From contig RSEH01000265.1 of the NCBI GenBank assembly GCA_006503475.1, positions 1 through 64,000 of the forward strand: a stretch of DNA of 64,000 nucleotides, in the 5' to 3' direction. The notes beneath the pieces were generated by a model. That model was not told where the DNA came from and did not search any database. It was given only the letters and a program-made list of their open reading frames with translations. This DNA is from Stentor roeselii (lineage: Eukaryota; Ciliophora; Heterotrichea; Heterotrichida; Stentoridae). This document shows, piece by piece, positions 18,843-28,851 of the stretch; within the stretch, counting starts at the first letter, position 1, and every line of letters begins with the position of its first letter. Position numbers and translations under genes: made by a program.

Positions 18843-21263
18843 ATGAATTCGAAACTACCTCCAAAATCTCCGAAATGCTCATTAAAACTCGTTATGCTCG
18901 AAAAAAACTCTCCAAAAATCCAGAGAAAAACTAACAACAAAAGAGAACCTTCGCCAAAATCTCCACCAACTTTCTTATCACCCCAGAAACACGACCACCT
19001 TAAAACTTTAACGCCAAGTCCAGCGGATCTCAAAGAAAAAGCCCAAAAATCACGAAAAACGAGAGCAAAAAACGATTCAAAACCAGACTTAGACGCATTT
19101 CTTCATCGAAAGATCGCAACAAGAGCAAAAAGTGAGCAAAATCTTGAAAGGCAGAGAAAACAGGAAACTTTTAAGCCTCCTGCAAAGCTAGTAAAGTTTA
19201 AAGCGATGACGAAAGATGAAGAAATCCGAGAATTCAACAAAAACATCAAAAAACTTAGAACTTTATTCGGGAAAAAAAAACATTCAGAACTTTTTATAAA
19301 CAAAAAAAACTTAAACAAGAGAAAATCTTCCCAACTCCAGCCAAAGGCTTTAAAACAGCAAAAAACTCTAAAAAAGCGCCTTTTCAAAGAGAAAAACACC
19401 TTAAAAACCCAGTCATCCTCTTCCAACAACTTATCAATTTTACGTAAAAGTGCGATAAAAATCCAGTCCTGCTTCAGAGGTTATCTAATCCGAAAGCTAT
19501 TCAAAACCTGTCTAAAACAATTAACCTTCGAATACCCAAAAACTCCAAGTTTTTCCTTCTCATACATCCAGAACTCAATCGACGCATTCATCGACCCAGG
19601 CGACGTTCCAACTCCTTCATTTTACTCGAAGTCATTTTCAGAATCTTCTCCAGCAACAAGACTAAAAATCCTAATCCACAAAAAATCAATTCTTTCAAAA
19701 CTCGAAGCAGAAGACGTTCTTTCAATTCAAGAAGCTTTGAAACCTTTAAACTACAGTCAAGAAAAAATCCAAATTTTCCTAAAAATAATCAGCAGAAGAT
19801 ACCAAAAACTTCATGCGTTCTTCGATGAATGGCTTTTAAAACTAAAGGAATCTTTGAAGTACCTGATTAAAATCGAAAGTTCAAGTCAATCGATTCATCT
19901 TTCTCGAAAAGAAATCAATCATCGAGTAAGGAATCCTTCAGAAGAGCTTTGTTTGGATATTGAAAATCTCTGGGAAAAAATTGAAGATTTTCAAGGGCAG
20001 AGGAATTTTTTGTCGAGTTATCCGGATTCTTTGAATACTTTTCATATAATTGACCAGACTGAACTTCGTGTTTCTTCGCGAGTCGTGGTTGAGAGTTCTT
20101 CGAATTCGACTATCATGACTTTTTCCAAACCTGAAGAAAATGAAGCTGCTGAAGTCAGCGAGTTTTCTGGAAATTCAGCTGAAAAAAGACAAAAAGAAGT
20201 AAAACTTTCTTTTATTAATATTGTACAAGGGTCGTCTTCTATGTCCTTAGAGCACTCGAAAGCTCTGAAAGACTATTCATCGATTTTAAATGTTCCTGAT
20301 GAAGGGGTGAATGAGTCGAACTCGCTGCAAAATGAACTTGACTTGAAACCTCGGCAGAGACAAACTATGTGGCCTTCGAAAAGTCGCAGTATTTTTGAAT
20401 GTGAGTCCGCGAGTAACCCATTAAGCGGAACAAGTCACCTAATAAGAGAATACGACGCATCTGAAGTAAACCTAGTACTCGACCGAACCCTACTGAACCT
20501 AGAGTTCATAATTTTCCACGAAATCATCGAAGACCACTGCACTCTTCTCTCCGACACAAACTTCATCCTTCGTCTATGCGAAGACTTCCTGTTAAAACTA
20601 ATCTCAAACTTCACAAACGAAGCAGTTCGTCCAAGAGTCGTGCGTCAATCGACCCGACCCCAAGTAAAAACCGACACTTTGACCCTCCTCAAGCACCTCG
20701 ACGTGGTTTTCACTAAAAATCTAGAAACCCTTTCAAAATTTCAAGAAAAACTTTTAAAAATCTTCGGATTCGAAGCGATTTCATCTCGACTTCGAACAAA
20801 CTCAGCCTTTTCAAGCAAGTCCCTTTTCACTTTAAAGTCAAAATCCGAGGGTCTCATTGCAATTCACCAAAAATCAATAATCCAGGCCTGTTCCGAGCTT
20901 TTAATCTCAAAACTCTCTTCTTCCCAAGCAGGTCTTTTTGACCTGGTCCTTTGGAAACTTCCGAATCTTCGCCTTGCAGACTTGTTAGTCGAAATCCGCG
21001 ACACTCTCGAGAACTGGAACGAGTTCAAAGCAGGGACTCTTCCCATGGGCGACACAATTCGGGCAAATGGCGAGTTAGACGAGGTGAAGCTTTTTTCAAA
21101 GCGGAAGGAAAGTTTAAACCTTCTGATATTCGACGAGATCTTATCAGAGGACAAGGACTGGACCGAGTTGTTTCTTTACGAAGAACAAGAAATTCTTGTA
21201 GTTGAAGAGAAAGTCCTTGAATTTTTGTTTGAAGAACTAGAAAGTCTTTTAAGGACTTTTTAA
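18843..21263 (+). CDS. IQ-motif protein (806 aa)
   Basis: I start it at ATG 18843 (MNSKLPPKSPK); the frame is open 30 nt further but only from TTG. The N-terminal ~190 residues are basic and low-complexity. Around 205-220 is a clear IQ calmodulin-binding motif, AIKIQSCFRGYLIRKLF. The C-terminal ~250 residues are ordered and helical (LEFIIFHEIIEDHC ... VEEKVLEFLFEELESLL), resembling the helical C-terminal domain of some IQ/DUF4378-type proteins; that match is a guess. Calmodulin or centrin binding is likely, and the cellular role is unknown. It ends 11 nt before the next start on the same strand. Confidence 0.75.
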   Translation: MNSKLPPKSPKCSLKLVMLEKNSPKIQRKTNNKREPSPKSPPTFLSPQKHDHLKTLTPSPADLKEKAQKSRKTRAKNDSKPDLDAFLHRKIATRAKSEQNLERQRKQETFKPPAKLVKFKAMTKDEEIREFNKNIKKLRTLFGKKKHSELFINKKNLNKRKSSQLQPKALKQQKTLKKRLFKEKNTLKTQSSSSNNLSILRKSAIKIQSCFRGYLIRKLFKTCLKQLTFEYPKTPSFSFSYIQNSIDAFIDPGDVPTPSFYSKSFSESSPATRLKILIHKKSILSKLEAEDVLSIQEALKPLNYSQEKIQIFLKIISRRYQKLHAFFDEWLLKLKESLKYLIKIESSSQSIHLSRKEINHRVRNPSEELCLDIENLWEKIEDFQGQRNFLSSYPDSLNTFHIIDQTELRVSSRVVVESSSNSTIMTFSKPEENEAAEVSEFSGNSAEKRQKEVKLSFINIVQGSSSMSLEHSKALKDYSSILNVPDEGVNESNSLQNELDLKPRQRQTMWPSKSRSIFECESASNPLSGTSHLIREYDASEVNLVLDRTLLNLEFIIFHEIIEDHCTLLSDTNFILRLCEDFLLKLISNFTNEAVRPRVVRQSTRPQVKTDTLTLLKHLDVVFTKNLETLSKFQEKLLKIFGFEAISSRLRTNSAFSSKSLFTLKSKSEGLIAIHQKSIIQACSELLISKLSSSQAGLFDLVLWKLPNLRLADLLVEIRDTLENWNEFKAGTLPMGDTIRANGELDEVKLFSKRKESLNLLIFDEILSEDKDWTELFLYEEQEILVVEEKVLEFLFEELESLLRTF

Positions 21264-21274
21264 TAATAATTCAA

Positions 21275-22783
21275 ATGAGCGACAAACCTCCTTCAGGCAA
21301 AAAGAAAACCGGCAAAAAAGGGAAAAAAAACTCGCCCTCGTCACCCAAGACTCCAAAATCACGAAAGTCAAGCGAACCGTCTTCGCCTCGGCCGACGGAA
21401 AGTGACCTGCCGCGAATGCCTAGTTCTTCAAAGGTTTGCCCTGTTCATAAGAAAGAATTCAACCTTTTTTCTGATACGCGAGAGGAATTGATTTGTGAAG
21501 ACTGCGCACTTGCACCTGCACATAGTCGATACCCTGCAAAGGTCGTGAAAACTGATGAGGCTTTTAGAGTCAGACTGTCCGGGCTTTATAATGTGCTTAA
21601 TAACTACGTCTTGCCGAAACAGACACAAATCTCTGCTCAGAAGGCAAGAGTCGAAACTTGCCTGGCTGCTGTCAAGGCAAAAAAAGCGGAGATTGAAAAG
21701 GATATGAAAGGAGAGTTTTCTGCTATGAATGAAAGACTTAATTTCTCTTTTGGGTCTAAACAAGCGGTTTTGCAACATGAACTCAAGGAATTGCAACTTG
21801 ACTTGGATAGGATTAATCATATTGTCATGATTGTTGAGAGTAGTGCTAGTGACCAGGTCAGTTTCCTCCAACGTTCATCAGATCTAAAAAGCCTAATCGA
21901 CCTAAGCCTTTCCAAGCCATTTAAAGTAAGAGTAGACGTCGACTCTTCGGACATGCCAAAAGAACTAAGCAAAGTACGTGAAATAGTATCAGACTACTCC
22001 GCAATAAAAAACCTGATTCAATTAAAAGATGAACTAATCTGGAAACTTCTTCACGAAAAACCAAATCCAAAAGAGCTAAACGAAGCAACCTCTCGAGAAC
22101 TAGCAGAATGGGCAAGACTCGCCGAGAAATACTCTCAAGAGCTGAAAAGATTCCAAGTGTCCTGCGAGTACTGCAACAGTCCTTTAAACGAAGAAACGGT
22201 AAATTCAAACTGTGGCAAAAACCTGAAAAGCGAGTCTCGAGGAAGACTCGCAGGGACCGGCCGTCACTTTTTCTCAGACAACCCAAAACGTTCAGTCCGT
22301 TCTTCTTCCCCTGCAACAAAAGAAAACGAAATCAGCATAAAAGACCTGGCAAGAGTAATAAAGCAAAAAATGATCCCTTTGCATAAGATTTTCTTGCAAG
22401 AAGACCCGAACAGGACAGGGTATGTAAAAATAAAGGACTTTGTTGATATCACACAAAATTTATTCGAAATTTCAAAACCTCAGGCTTCAGAACTGGCTTC
22501 AAAGTTCGACAAGAAGAAGACTGGGCAAGTTTTATATGAAAAAATGGTTAGAATGGTCTGTGAGGAGAATATTTTAGACTCAAAAAAAGAAATCCTTGCT
22601 TATTTCAGGGAAATCGACTTGGAATTCGATGGAGTCGTCTCGGTTAATGAGTTTTTGAATGGACTTGCCAAGTTTGGAGCGGTTTTAGAAGGGTTGAAAG
22701 TTTTGAAGCAGGTGGAAGTTGATGAGAGTGGAAATGTTGAATACCTGGTGTTTATTAATGATGTGGTCAAGAGGAACAGGTAG
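21275..22783 (+). CDS. B-box zinc finger, coiled-coil and EF-hand protein (502 aa)
   Basis: Residues 1-50 are a lysine/serine/proline-rich tail. About 54-90 is a B-box-type zinc finger (CPVHKKEF ... ICEDCALAPAHSRY), followed by a coiled coil to ~210, the B-box/coiled-coil order of TRIM proteins but with no RING in front. After a second short cysteine pair (CEYCNSP) the C-terminal ~140 residues look like four EF-hands, mostly with degenerate loops (EDPNRTGYVKIKDF, DKKKTGQVLYEKM, DLEFDGVVSVNEF, DESGNVEYLVF). This combination suggests a calcium-tuned scaffold rather than a ligase. Ciliate genomes carry many B-box/EF-hand proteins; the exact partner is unknown. Confidence 0.8.
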   Translation: MSDKPPSGKKKTGKKGKKNSPSSPKTPKSRKSSEPSSPRPTESDLPRMPSSSKVCPVHKKEFNLFSDTREELICEDCALAPAHSRYPAKVVKTDEAFRVRLSGLYNVLNNYVLPKQTQISAQKARVETCLAAVKAKKAEIEKDMKGEFSAMNERLNFSFGSKQAVLQHELKELQLDLDRINHIVMIVESSASDQVSFLQRSSDLKSLIDLSLSKPFKVRVDVDSSDMPKELSKVREIVSDYSAIKNLIQLKDELIWKLLHEKPNPKELNEATSRELAEWARLAEKYSQELKRFQVSCEYCNSPLNEETVNSNCGKNLKSESRGRLAGTGRHFFSDNPKRSVRSSSPATKENEISIKDLARVIKQKMIPLHKIFLQEDPNRTGYVKIKDFVDITQNLFEISKPQASELASKFDKKKTGQVLYEKMVRMVCEENILDSKKEILAYFREIDLEFDGVVSVNEFLNGLAKFGAVLEGLKVLKQVEVDESGNVEYLVFINDVVKRNR

Positions 22784-23070
22784 CTAGTTTTAGTTTAGAA
22801 ATGGATAAAATTAACTGAATTTCGAAAATAATGATTTCTATTAAAACTGAATAAAATCGCTTCACTCAATATCCCAATCATCAAAAACTACCACTCAAAA
22901 CCTCTTCCTTTCAAAACCCTCACTTCTTCAATCAAATCTCCAATAAATCTCTAAAAATCCAATCAAATGTCAAAAATTTCCTTTAAAACCACCTCAAGCC
23001 AAGGACCCTTCTTTCTCTAAATTAAATATGCATTGCCATCCAGTATTTAAAAAGCGCCAATCCCTTCATC

Positions 23071-24560
23071 ATGAAGCTTGACAAAGGTAAGTTCTTATTG
23101 GTCTTGGATTTGCAATATTTTCCTAATTTCCAATCCAAGCCTTTCTTTTTCAAAGAACAGTGTCTAACTATTTAGGACATTCCAAGAACCATCACGTGAT
23201 TCGCCCGCGAAGCGTCGACACAAACAAGCGACTTTTAGTCTCAGGCGAAAAAGAAGACTTCTCTGCCGAGATGCGAGTTCCTCACTGTGCCGCGATTGAA
23301 GTCCCAGTAATTGAAGACATTCAAGGCAGGGGCTTTTTGAAGAAGAACTTCAAGCTTCCCAGCCATTATGTCAGATATTCTTTGCTTCCTTCGGACCAGC
23401 TGGAAAATCTCATCGATTACGAGCCGAGTGAAGCTGATTTGCTTTGGCTTGAAAAGAGCAGACTTCCGAAGACGTTTTCAAACTTCTCTCCTTCGGGTTT
23501 ACTTGAGCAAACCTTTGTGGTTTGGGAAAATGATACGAATAAAGGACAGATAATACCATGGGAAAGAGCTTTGTATCTTTTGAAAGAACAGAAGTACCTG
23601 GATGACTCCGCCAGTGAAGAAGTAGTCAAGTTTTTCGACTCTTTATTTAAACACTGGTGGGATCAACGCAAGGTACTCGGGCGTCCATTGATTAGAAGAT
23701 TCTGGAAATCAGAAGGAATCAGCGATTCTCAGATAAAAATCGCTTTTCAACCGAGATCTCATTACAAGGAAAAGCGAAGACTTCGGAATTCTAAGAAAAA
23801 TGATCAGGAAACTTTAGAAAAAGTAAAAACTAAACAGATGAAAAGTCTTTTAAAACATTTCGAAATCATGCAAAACCTATTCAAAGGTATCCTACTAAGA
23901 GAAAGTCTTAAAAAAAACAGACTTGAGTTGATTTTTTCAGCTTTCGAGCAAGAAAGAGCTGAAAAAAATTGCAAAGGAGTCGTTTTTCGAGGAGTTGAAG
24001 AGTCTTTCGTGGACTCTTCGAAAGAATTCAGAAAAAGTTATAGTTTCGTTGATAGTTCTTATATCCCTCCTCTCATTGACCCCCTTCCTCTAGCGCCTCC
24101 TGTTTTAGAAAGACTTGAATCAGAAAAACCTGTTAAAAGACCTCGACCTGAGGTGCAAGTGACTAAAAAGAAAGAACTTGGATTTGAAATCGCTCGTGCT
24201 TGTTGTCTTCTCATCGCTGAAGGCGAAAAGTCACAAAAATGGCCTTTCATTGATGGCACTACAAAAGGTTCAGAAGCTGTTGGAGGTGCCAATGAAATTA
24301 ATCACAATAGTTATGAAAGGACTTTGAAAATGAGAGGACGAATAAGCAGAGCTGGAAAAAGAGTCGTCATTGATAGGTTCTCAAATAATGAATTTCAGCA
24401 TCGGTGGGGAAGGTATCTTGGCTTGCATGGCGTTTGGCACTCGTTTGATGCGGAGGGCTTTCAGGATGAGTATGAAAATGATGATACTGAAGCTTTGATT
24501 CGAGTTCAAAAAATGATTTTGCAAGGATTCAGACCTTTTACCAATAAAATTAAGAAGTAG
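23071..24560 (+). CDS. EPL1: Enhancer of polycomb-like protein (NuA4 subunit), about 471 aa
   Basis: The EPcA pattern is clear: VIRPRSVDTNKRLLVS near the start, LIDYEPSEADLLWLEK, a short block ending HWWDQRKVLGRPLIRRFW, then AFQPRSHYKEKRRLRNSKKND and a helical ETLEKVKTKQMKSLLKHFEIMQ. EPL1 nucleates the NuA4 (Piccolo) complex and activates the MYST acetyltransferase on nucleosomes. No PHD finger is present, which argues against BRPF relatives. The frame has no ATG before the first conserved block, so a short first exon (MKLDK, 23071-23086) must be spliced in. The best intron, 23087-23160, is 74 nt with GTAAGT and CAG ends, far longer than the 15-nt introns elsewhere here. Confidence 0.85.
23087..23160 (+). 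other. Candidate 74-nt intron in EPL1
   Basis: GTAAGT donor, a CCTAAT branch-like site, a pyrimidine run and CAG acceptor; the splice restores frame exactly (AAA G + TG TCT). A 53-nt version ending at 23139 also keeps frame but uses AAG. Confidence 0.6.
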
Positions 24561-24726
24561 TAAGATAGTATCTTTAGAGAATATTTCAGCATTTGAGATT
24601 GAGTTCGGGTAGTTTTAGGAAAATAGATCGAGGGAAGTATTTAATATGATTTAAGCTATTTTATATTTGGCTGTAAAATGGAAAATTTATTATGGAATAT
24701 TAGAGGCTGTTATCGAATATAAATAA

Positions 24727-24921
24727 ATGGGCTGCGGAGCAGGGATGACTAATGCGAAAGTACAAAGAAGCACTGCCATTGAGATTATCGATGAAGCAGA
24801 GTATAAAAATAATCCAAAGTGTGCTAAATATGTTAATCTCTCAAGTAATGGGGTCAAGATTAAACTTCATTATCGTGAGTTGAATTCATTTAAAAACACA
24901 TTATCTAAAAGAAAGAACTAA
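24727..24921 (+). CDS. Small putative lipidated protein (64 aa)
   Basis: Starts MGCGAGMTNAKVQ, giving Gly2 for N-myristoylation and Cys3 for palmitoylation. The remainder is charged and unrecognised. It lies between two same-strand genes with ordinary spacing (166 nt and 780 nt) and has a TATAAATA sequence just before the ATG. Its short length leaves doubt that it is a gene. Confidence 0.45.
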   Translation: MGCGAGMTNAKVQRSTAIEIIDEAEYKNNPKCAKYVNLSSNGVKIKLHYRELNSFKNTLSKRKN

Positions 24922-25701
24922 GTAAAATATTTATTATATTCTGGTCCTTTTTAAGTTTTTACATACATTTATCTAGTCTCTTCAATGCCTTAAAAATGAG
25001 TTAAGAGGATTTTCAGTAAAAGTTTCTAGAAAATGAGGAGGGTTTAATTTCTTGTTTTCTGGTTATTCTTTGAGTAGTGTTTGATCATTTGGATCAAATT
25101 TTGATGTAATGAATAAGGATCTCAACTATTCACTATTCGGAAATAAATCTTTTGTTTATGCTTCCTCGGAGCTTGAAAGAGCTGAATACTATTAACTATT
25201 AAAAAATTTAAGAACTCATATATATTTTAAACATAAATGTTGAACTTAGAATTTTTAGAATCAATCTTGAGAAAATCTCTCTGATTCCATTCCAGCTATC
25301 ATCCAAAAATAGTAAAACTATATATATTAAACAATTAGACCAAATTGAAAAAAATATTAATTATTTCAAGATTTTCTCATGAATTGTTCAAATCGATATT
25401 CTGAGCAGAAATAACACTCAAAACATTTAAATCCAGCTTCCAATTGAGACTTTTCGCTAATACTCTGATTAAAATTTAAAAATCACTATATATGGCTAAT
25501 AATAATTTTTTTTACTGGTTAAGTGAACAGTTCATTCTTCATGCATCATCTAGTAAAACTAAAAGCTTTACCCAATTTAAAAGTTCTTTGCCAATCTTCC
25601 AAAGAATCCAAAAAAAACTAAAAAATCTCAAACAATTCCTCCATTAAACATCCTCAAATTCATTCTCAATCACTAATTAAGGCTGAAATCACTGAATATA
25701 A
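24922..25701. other. Intergenic upstream of the CDPK-like kinase
   Basis: About 780 bases, AT-rich with several ATATATA runs. The last ~130 bases are A+C-rich on the plus strand, as in other leaders here. No gene seen. Confidence 0.6.
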
Positions 25702-27168
25702 ATGGGAATATTGTGTCCAGGATCAGCTGATATGAGTGTTTTAAACACCTCATGCGGTTCTCCATCATCTTTTCGCCTACCTGACCTCAAAACCAATAGT
25801 AATCAAATACCAATCAAGAAGAATCGACAGTTTTTCGACCAAGTCTACTCAATCGAGATGCAGAAACTCGGCTTCGGAAACTACGGAGATGTTAAAAAAT
25901 GTGTCCATCGGGAAACTGGTCTTGTCAGGGCAGTCAAAATTTTAACACGTGAAAGGATTGGCACCCCTGACCTGCATGAAAACTGGTTTTATCGTCAAAT
26001 CGAAATTATGAGTCAATTGAATCATCCGTGCTTTATCAGGTTTCATGAGTATTTTGAAGAAAGAGATCATTTTTACTTGGTCATGGACTTGCATAAAGGA
26101 GGTGACCTGCATCAAAAGCTAAAAAACGAAAGGCGACTCTCTGAGTCCAACGCCCGTAAAATAATGCGTCAAATTTTGATAGGAGTTTCATATTTGCACA
26201 GTATAAAGATTGTGCATCGAGACCTGAAGCCTGAGAACATTTTGATTAGTGAGCAAAATGAAAACATCCAAGTCAAAATCATTGATTTCGATACTTCTGG
26301 ATTTTTAAACGAAGCTGGAGTCATTTCTGGAATTGTCGGAACTGCCGGGTATGTTGCACCTGAAGTCCTTTGCGAAGAATACAATGAAAAATGTGACCTT
26401 TGGAGTGTTGGAATGATTCTTTTTAATTTAGTCACAGGGAAAATGCCTTTCAAGGGTATGAGTGACTTTAAGATCTTGAAGAGTATCAAGAATAACCAAA
26501 TTGATTTGGCATGTCCTGAAGTTTCTTTGTTGTCCTCAAACTGTAAGAATTTTCTGGGAAGACTTCTTAATCGGGATTTTAAAAAGAGACCCAGTGCAGT
26601 GGAAGCCTTAAACGATCCGTGGTTTAATGAGCCTTTCAATAACCTTTCACAAATCAGCAAGATTCTTTCCAACATCGAGTTAAACAATAAAAAAAACATT
26701 GAAGTTAAAGACTACCTCATTTCAAATTTTTCCATGCTAAAAGACTTCCAACATCTGGACATTGTTTTTTTAGCAGTCGATGAAGACCTAGACGGTTTCA
26801 TCTCAACTAAGGCGATTCTCGACATCTTTCTTAAAACATACGAAAAACCTGAAGCATTAAAACAATACGAAAAATTTTTATCATGTTTTGAAGGAATCGA
26901 GTTGGACTACATCAGTTACGACGAATTTCTATCATCAACAATAGACTTAAAGCTTATATTAGATGATAAAAGAATCACAAGTTTCTTAGAAACCAGAAAT
27001 GAAGCCAAAAATGCAAGACTCAGCCTTGAAAGTGGCACAGACAATGAAACTTTAATCACAGAAGACGGAAACGACGACTGGCTTCAGGACCTGAAACAAA
27101 AAATCGATACCGACATGACCCCTTCCGAGTTTAAATTCCTTATAATGCAAAAACTCTTCGAATCCTAA
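25702..27168 (+). CDS. Calcium-dependent protein kinase-like (CDPK family), 488 aa
   Basis: N-terminus MGILC suits myristoylation plus palmitoylation, hence membrane targeting. Kinase domain ~52-320 with glycine loop LGFGNYGDV, VAIK lysine in VRAVKIL, catalytic HRDLKPEN and VAPEVL. The magnesium-binding DFG is DFD here (KIIDFDTSG). After a junction, ~345-430 holds EF-hand-like segments; the one at DEDLDGFISTKA keeps acidic residues 1, 3 and 5 but ends in Ala instead of Glu, so calcium binding is doubtful. Architecture matches plant/protist CDPKs. Activity with DFD is uncertain. Paired with the non-canonical EF-hand this could be a divergent or calcium-independent member. Confidence 0.85.
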   Translation: MGILCPGSADMSVLNTSCGSPSSFRLPDLKTNSNQIPIKKNRQFFDQVYSIEMQKLGFGNYGDVKKCVHRETGLVRAVKILTRERIGTPDLHENWFYRQIEIMSQLNHPCFIRFHEYFEERDHFYLVMDLHKGGDLHQKLKNERRLSESNARKIMRQILIGVSYLHSIKIVHRDLKPENILISEQNENIQVKIIDFDTSGFLNEAGVISGIVGTAGYVAPEVLCEEYNEKCDLWSVGMILFNLVTGKMPFKGMSDFKILKSIKNNQIDLACPEVSLLSSNCKNFLGRLLNRDFKKRPSAVEALNDPWFNEPFNNLSQISKILSNIELNNKKNIEVKDYLISNFSMLKDFQHLDIVFLAVDEDLDGFISTKAILDIFLKTYEKPEALKQYEKFLSCFEGIELDYISYDEFLSSTIDLKLILDDKRITSFLETRNEAKNARLSLESGTDNETLITEDGNDDWLQDLKQKIDTDMTPSEFKFLIMQKLFES

Positions 27169-27216
27169 TAAAACCTAAATTATTACAATTAAAACTGAAA
27201 ATTTTCTTAAAATTTC

Positions 27217-27993
27217 TTAATAATTCTTAACTTCTAACTTGGAAAGTTCAGTCCTCAAGATAATCGGTTCTGTATACTCAGCCAAGTCATTCTTCAGTAA
27301 ACCAGGTCGAGCACAGTCAATATTTTCAACAGATATCTGAAAATCTTCTAAATCCTTCGCAAGTTCCGCATATTTCCAGTACTTTACAATCAACTCAGCA
27401 GGATCTGAGAAATCAAAGTAGCCATTTTCAATCTTTTGATTAACAGTCTGAGCACGAAATTCAATTCCAACATTTCCAAGTCCCGGTTGTTTAGTCCTAA
27501 GTTTCCTTGCAGAGATATCTTGAAAAAAAGGCAGACTTAAGACTTCTCCATATTCCAAGTCATAAATTTGATTAGAAGAGTAAAACAAGACCCTTGGACC
27601 TGATTTGTCTCTTAACAAAAGACCGACTGAGTCATAGTCCGACTTATGAAAGCCAGAAAAGGACTGAAGTGACTTTGAAATCTTGCGATAGTAACAATGG
27701 AACATCTCAGGCATTGATAAGCTCTTCCAGCAGATGTGCTGCATGAAGAGAAGGTCGCCGGTGTCCAGAGCTTCTTCGATCTAAGTGAATTTTACTGTCG
27801 TGTCTGTTTTGAACCCGTAGTTAAGCCCGAAGGACTTGTTGCCTGGACGAGTTGTGTCTCGGTTGTTGTAGTAAGAGTCGTGAAACTCTTGGGTACTTTT
27901 TTTTATTTGATTTGAGATTAACTGATGTGTGCAGAATAAGGTGAATGGAGCAATGATAACTAATAACTTCGGGATTTCTTTTAATCCTTCCAT
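27217..27993 (-). CDS. Membrane-anchored protein with papain-like-fold candidate domain (253 aa, one 15-nt intron)
   Basis: Two frames join through a 15-nt intron at 27781-27795. An N-terminal hydrophobic stretch (LLVIIAPFTLFCTHQLI) can act as a signal anchor. After it, EEALDTGDLLFMQH ... SDYDSVGLLLRDKSGPRVLFYSS ... GEVLSLPFFQDI resembles the opening of NlpC/P60- and YiiX-like permuted papain-fold hydrolases: GDLLF, then the SHVGIVV strand and an aliphatic strand. The expected His of SHVG is Asp here (YDSVG), so either the alignment is wrong or the domain is inactive. The family call is by pattern only. It is convergent with the CDPK gene, about 48 nt apart. Confidence 0.6.
27781..27795 (-). 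other. 15-nt intron, phase 0
   Basis: GTAAAATTCACTTAG on the minus strand. Its last three bases TAG are in frame, so retention would stop translation. Confidence 0.88.
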
Positions 27994-28052
27994 TCAACAG
28001 GTAATTATTAATGGTTAAATATTCAAGAAGGACTTGATTAAAAGAATTTTTA

Positions 28053-28835
28053 TTATAACAGTTTTAAACTCAGTCTTTCTCTTAGTATCAAAAAAGTCTC
28101 TCGTTCATCCCAACGACTTTCAACTACCCTCTCCTTGCAAGTCTTCCAATTGGAAAAACAAGCAAGACTCTCCTGTTCAAAACAAACATTAAAACCTGAA
28201 AAATCCTGAAAACTGTTGATTTTCTTCAAAAACTCCACATTTTTTTTATTTAAATTCACTTGAAAAACTTCATTTTTGTCATCACCAGCAAGGATAAAAA
28301 TCCTTGCAGGGGAAAATGAAACTAAAGCCAAATTCCTGAAAATTCCGAAAGAAAAATCAAGAGTGACCCAAAAGTCTCCATTGAACCTTTCAACGCTATT
28401 TACATTTGAAAGAGCCCAGCCTCCAGCGACATAAATAAAATTTCCACTTACACAAGCTGCAGGCCTTACGCGAGCAGTGTTCAAAGCCGGGCCAAGGAGA
28501 AATTTTGGTTCTTTTAAAGAAGTGATTTGAAAGGTTCTCTGTGGTTTTACGTCTTTTGACCCTCCGATGAGACAGAGTTTTTTTTCGAAGACTAATGAGC
28601 ACATTTCAGTCCAAGGCTTGAAAAAAGTGTTTTCGATTTTGACGTCGAAGAAAATTTTCACGTTTGAAGATACTTTGTAGATGATTTTTCGAGTGATTAT
28701 GAAAAAGACGGTCTTGGATTTGGTCTCGTGTCGACAAATGGAAATGATTTGTTTTTTGTCGAATGATGAAAAAGATTGAATAACCTCGTCGTTTCTTATG
28801 AGTTTCAGATGAGCAGAACAGAAAAAAGTAGTCAT
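28053..28835 (-). CDS. Kelch-like beta-propeller protein (260 aa)
   Basis: Repeated blade signatures: EMCSLVFEKKLCLIGGSKD, RPAACVSGNFIYVAGGWALSNVNSVERFNGDFW, LALVSFSPARIFILAGDDK. The double glycine after hydrophobic strands followed by a spaced aromatic marks kelch blades. Only about four to five blades fit, short of the usual six or seven, so it may be a partial propeller or pair with another chain. No BTB, F-box or other partner domain. It lies head-to-tail with the small gene at 28852, 16 nt apart. Confidence 0.7.
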   Translation of the reverse strand: MTTFFCSAHLKLIRNDEVIQSFSSFDKKQIISICRHETKSKTVFFIITRKIIYKVSSNVKIFFDVKIENTFFKPWTEMCSLVFEKKLCLIGGSKDVKPQRTFQITSLKEPKFLLGPALNTARVRPAACVSGNFIYVAGGWALSNVNSVERFNGDFWVTLDFSFGIFRNLALVSFSPARIFILAGDDKNEVFQVNLNKKNVEFLKKINSFQDFSGFNVCFEQESLACFSNWKTCKERVVESRWDERETFLILRERLSLKLL

Positions 28836-28851
28836 TTTTATTAGGATTTGA

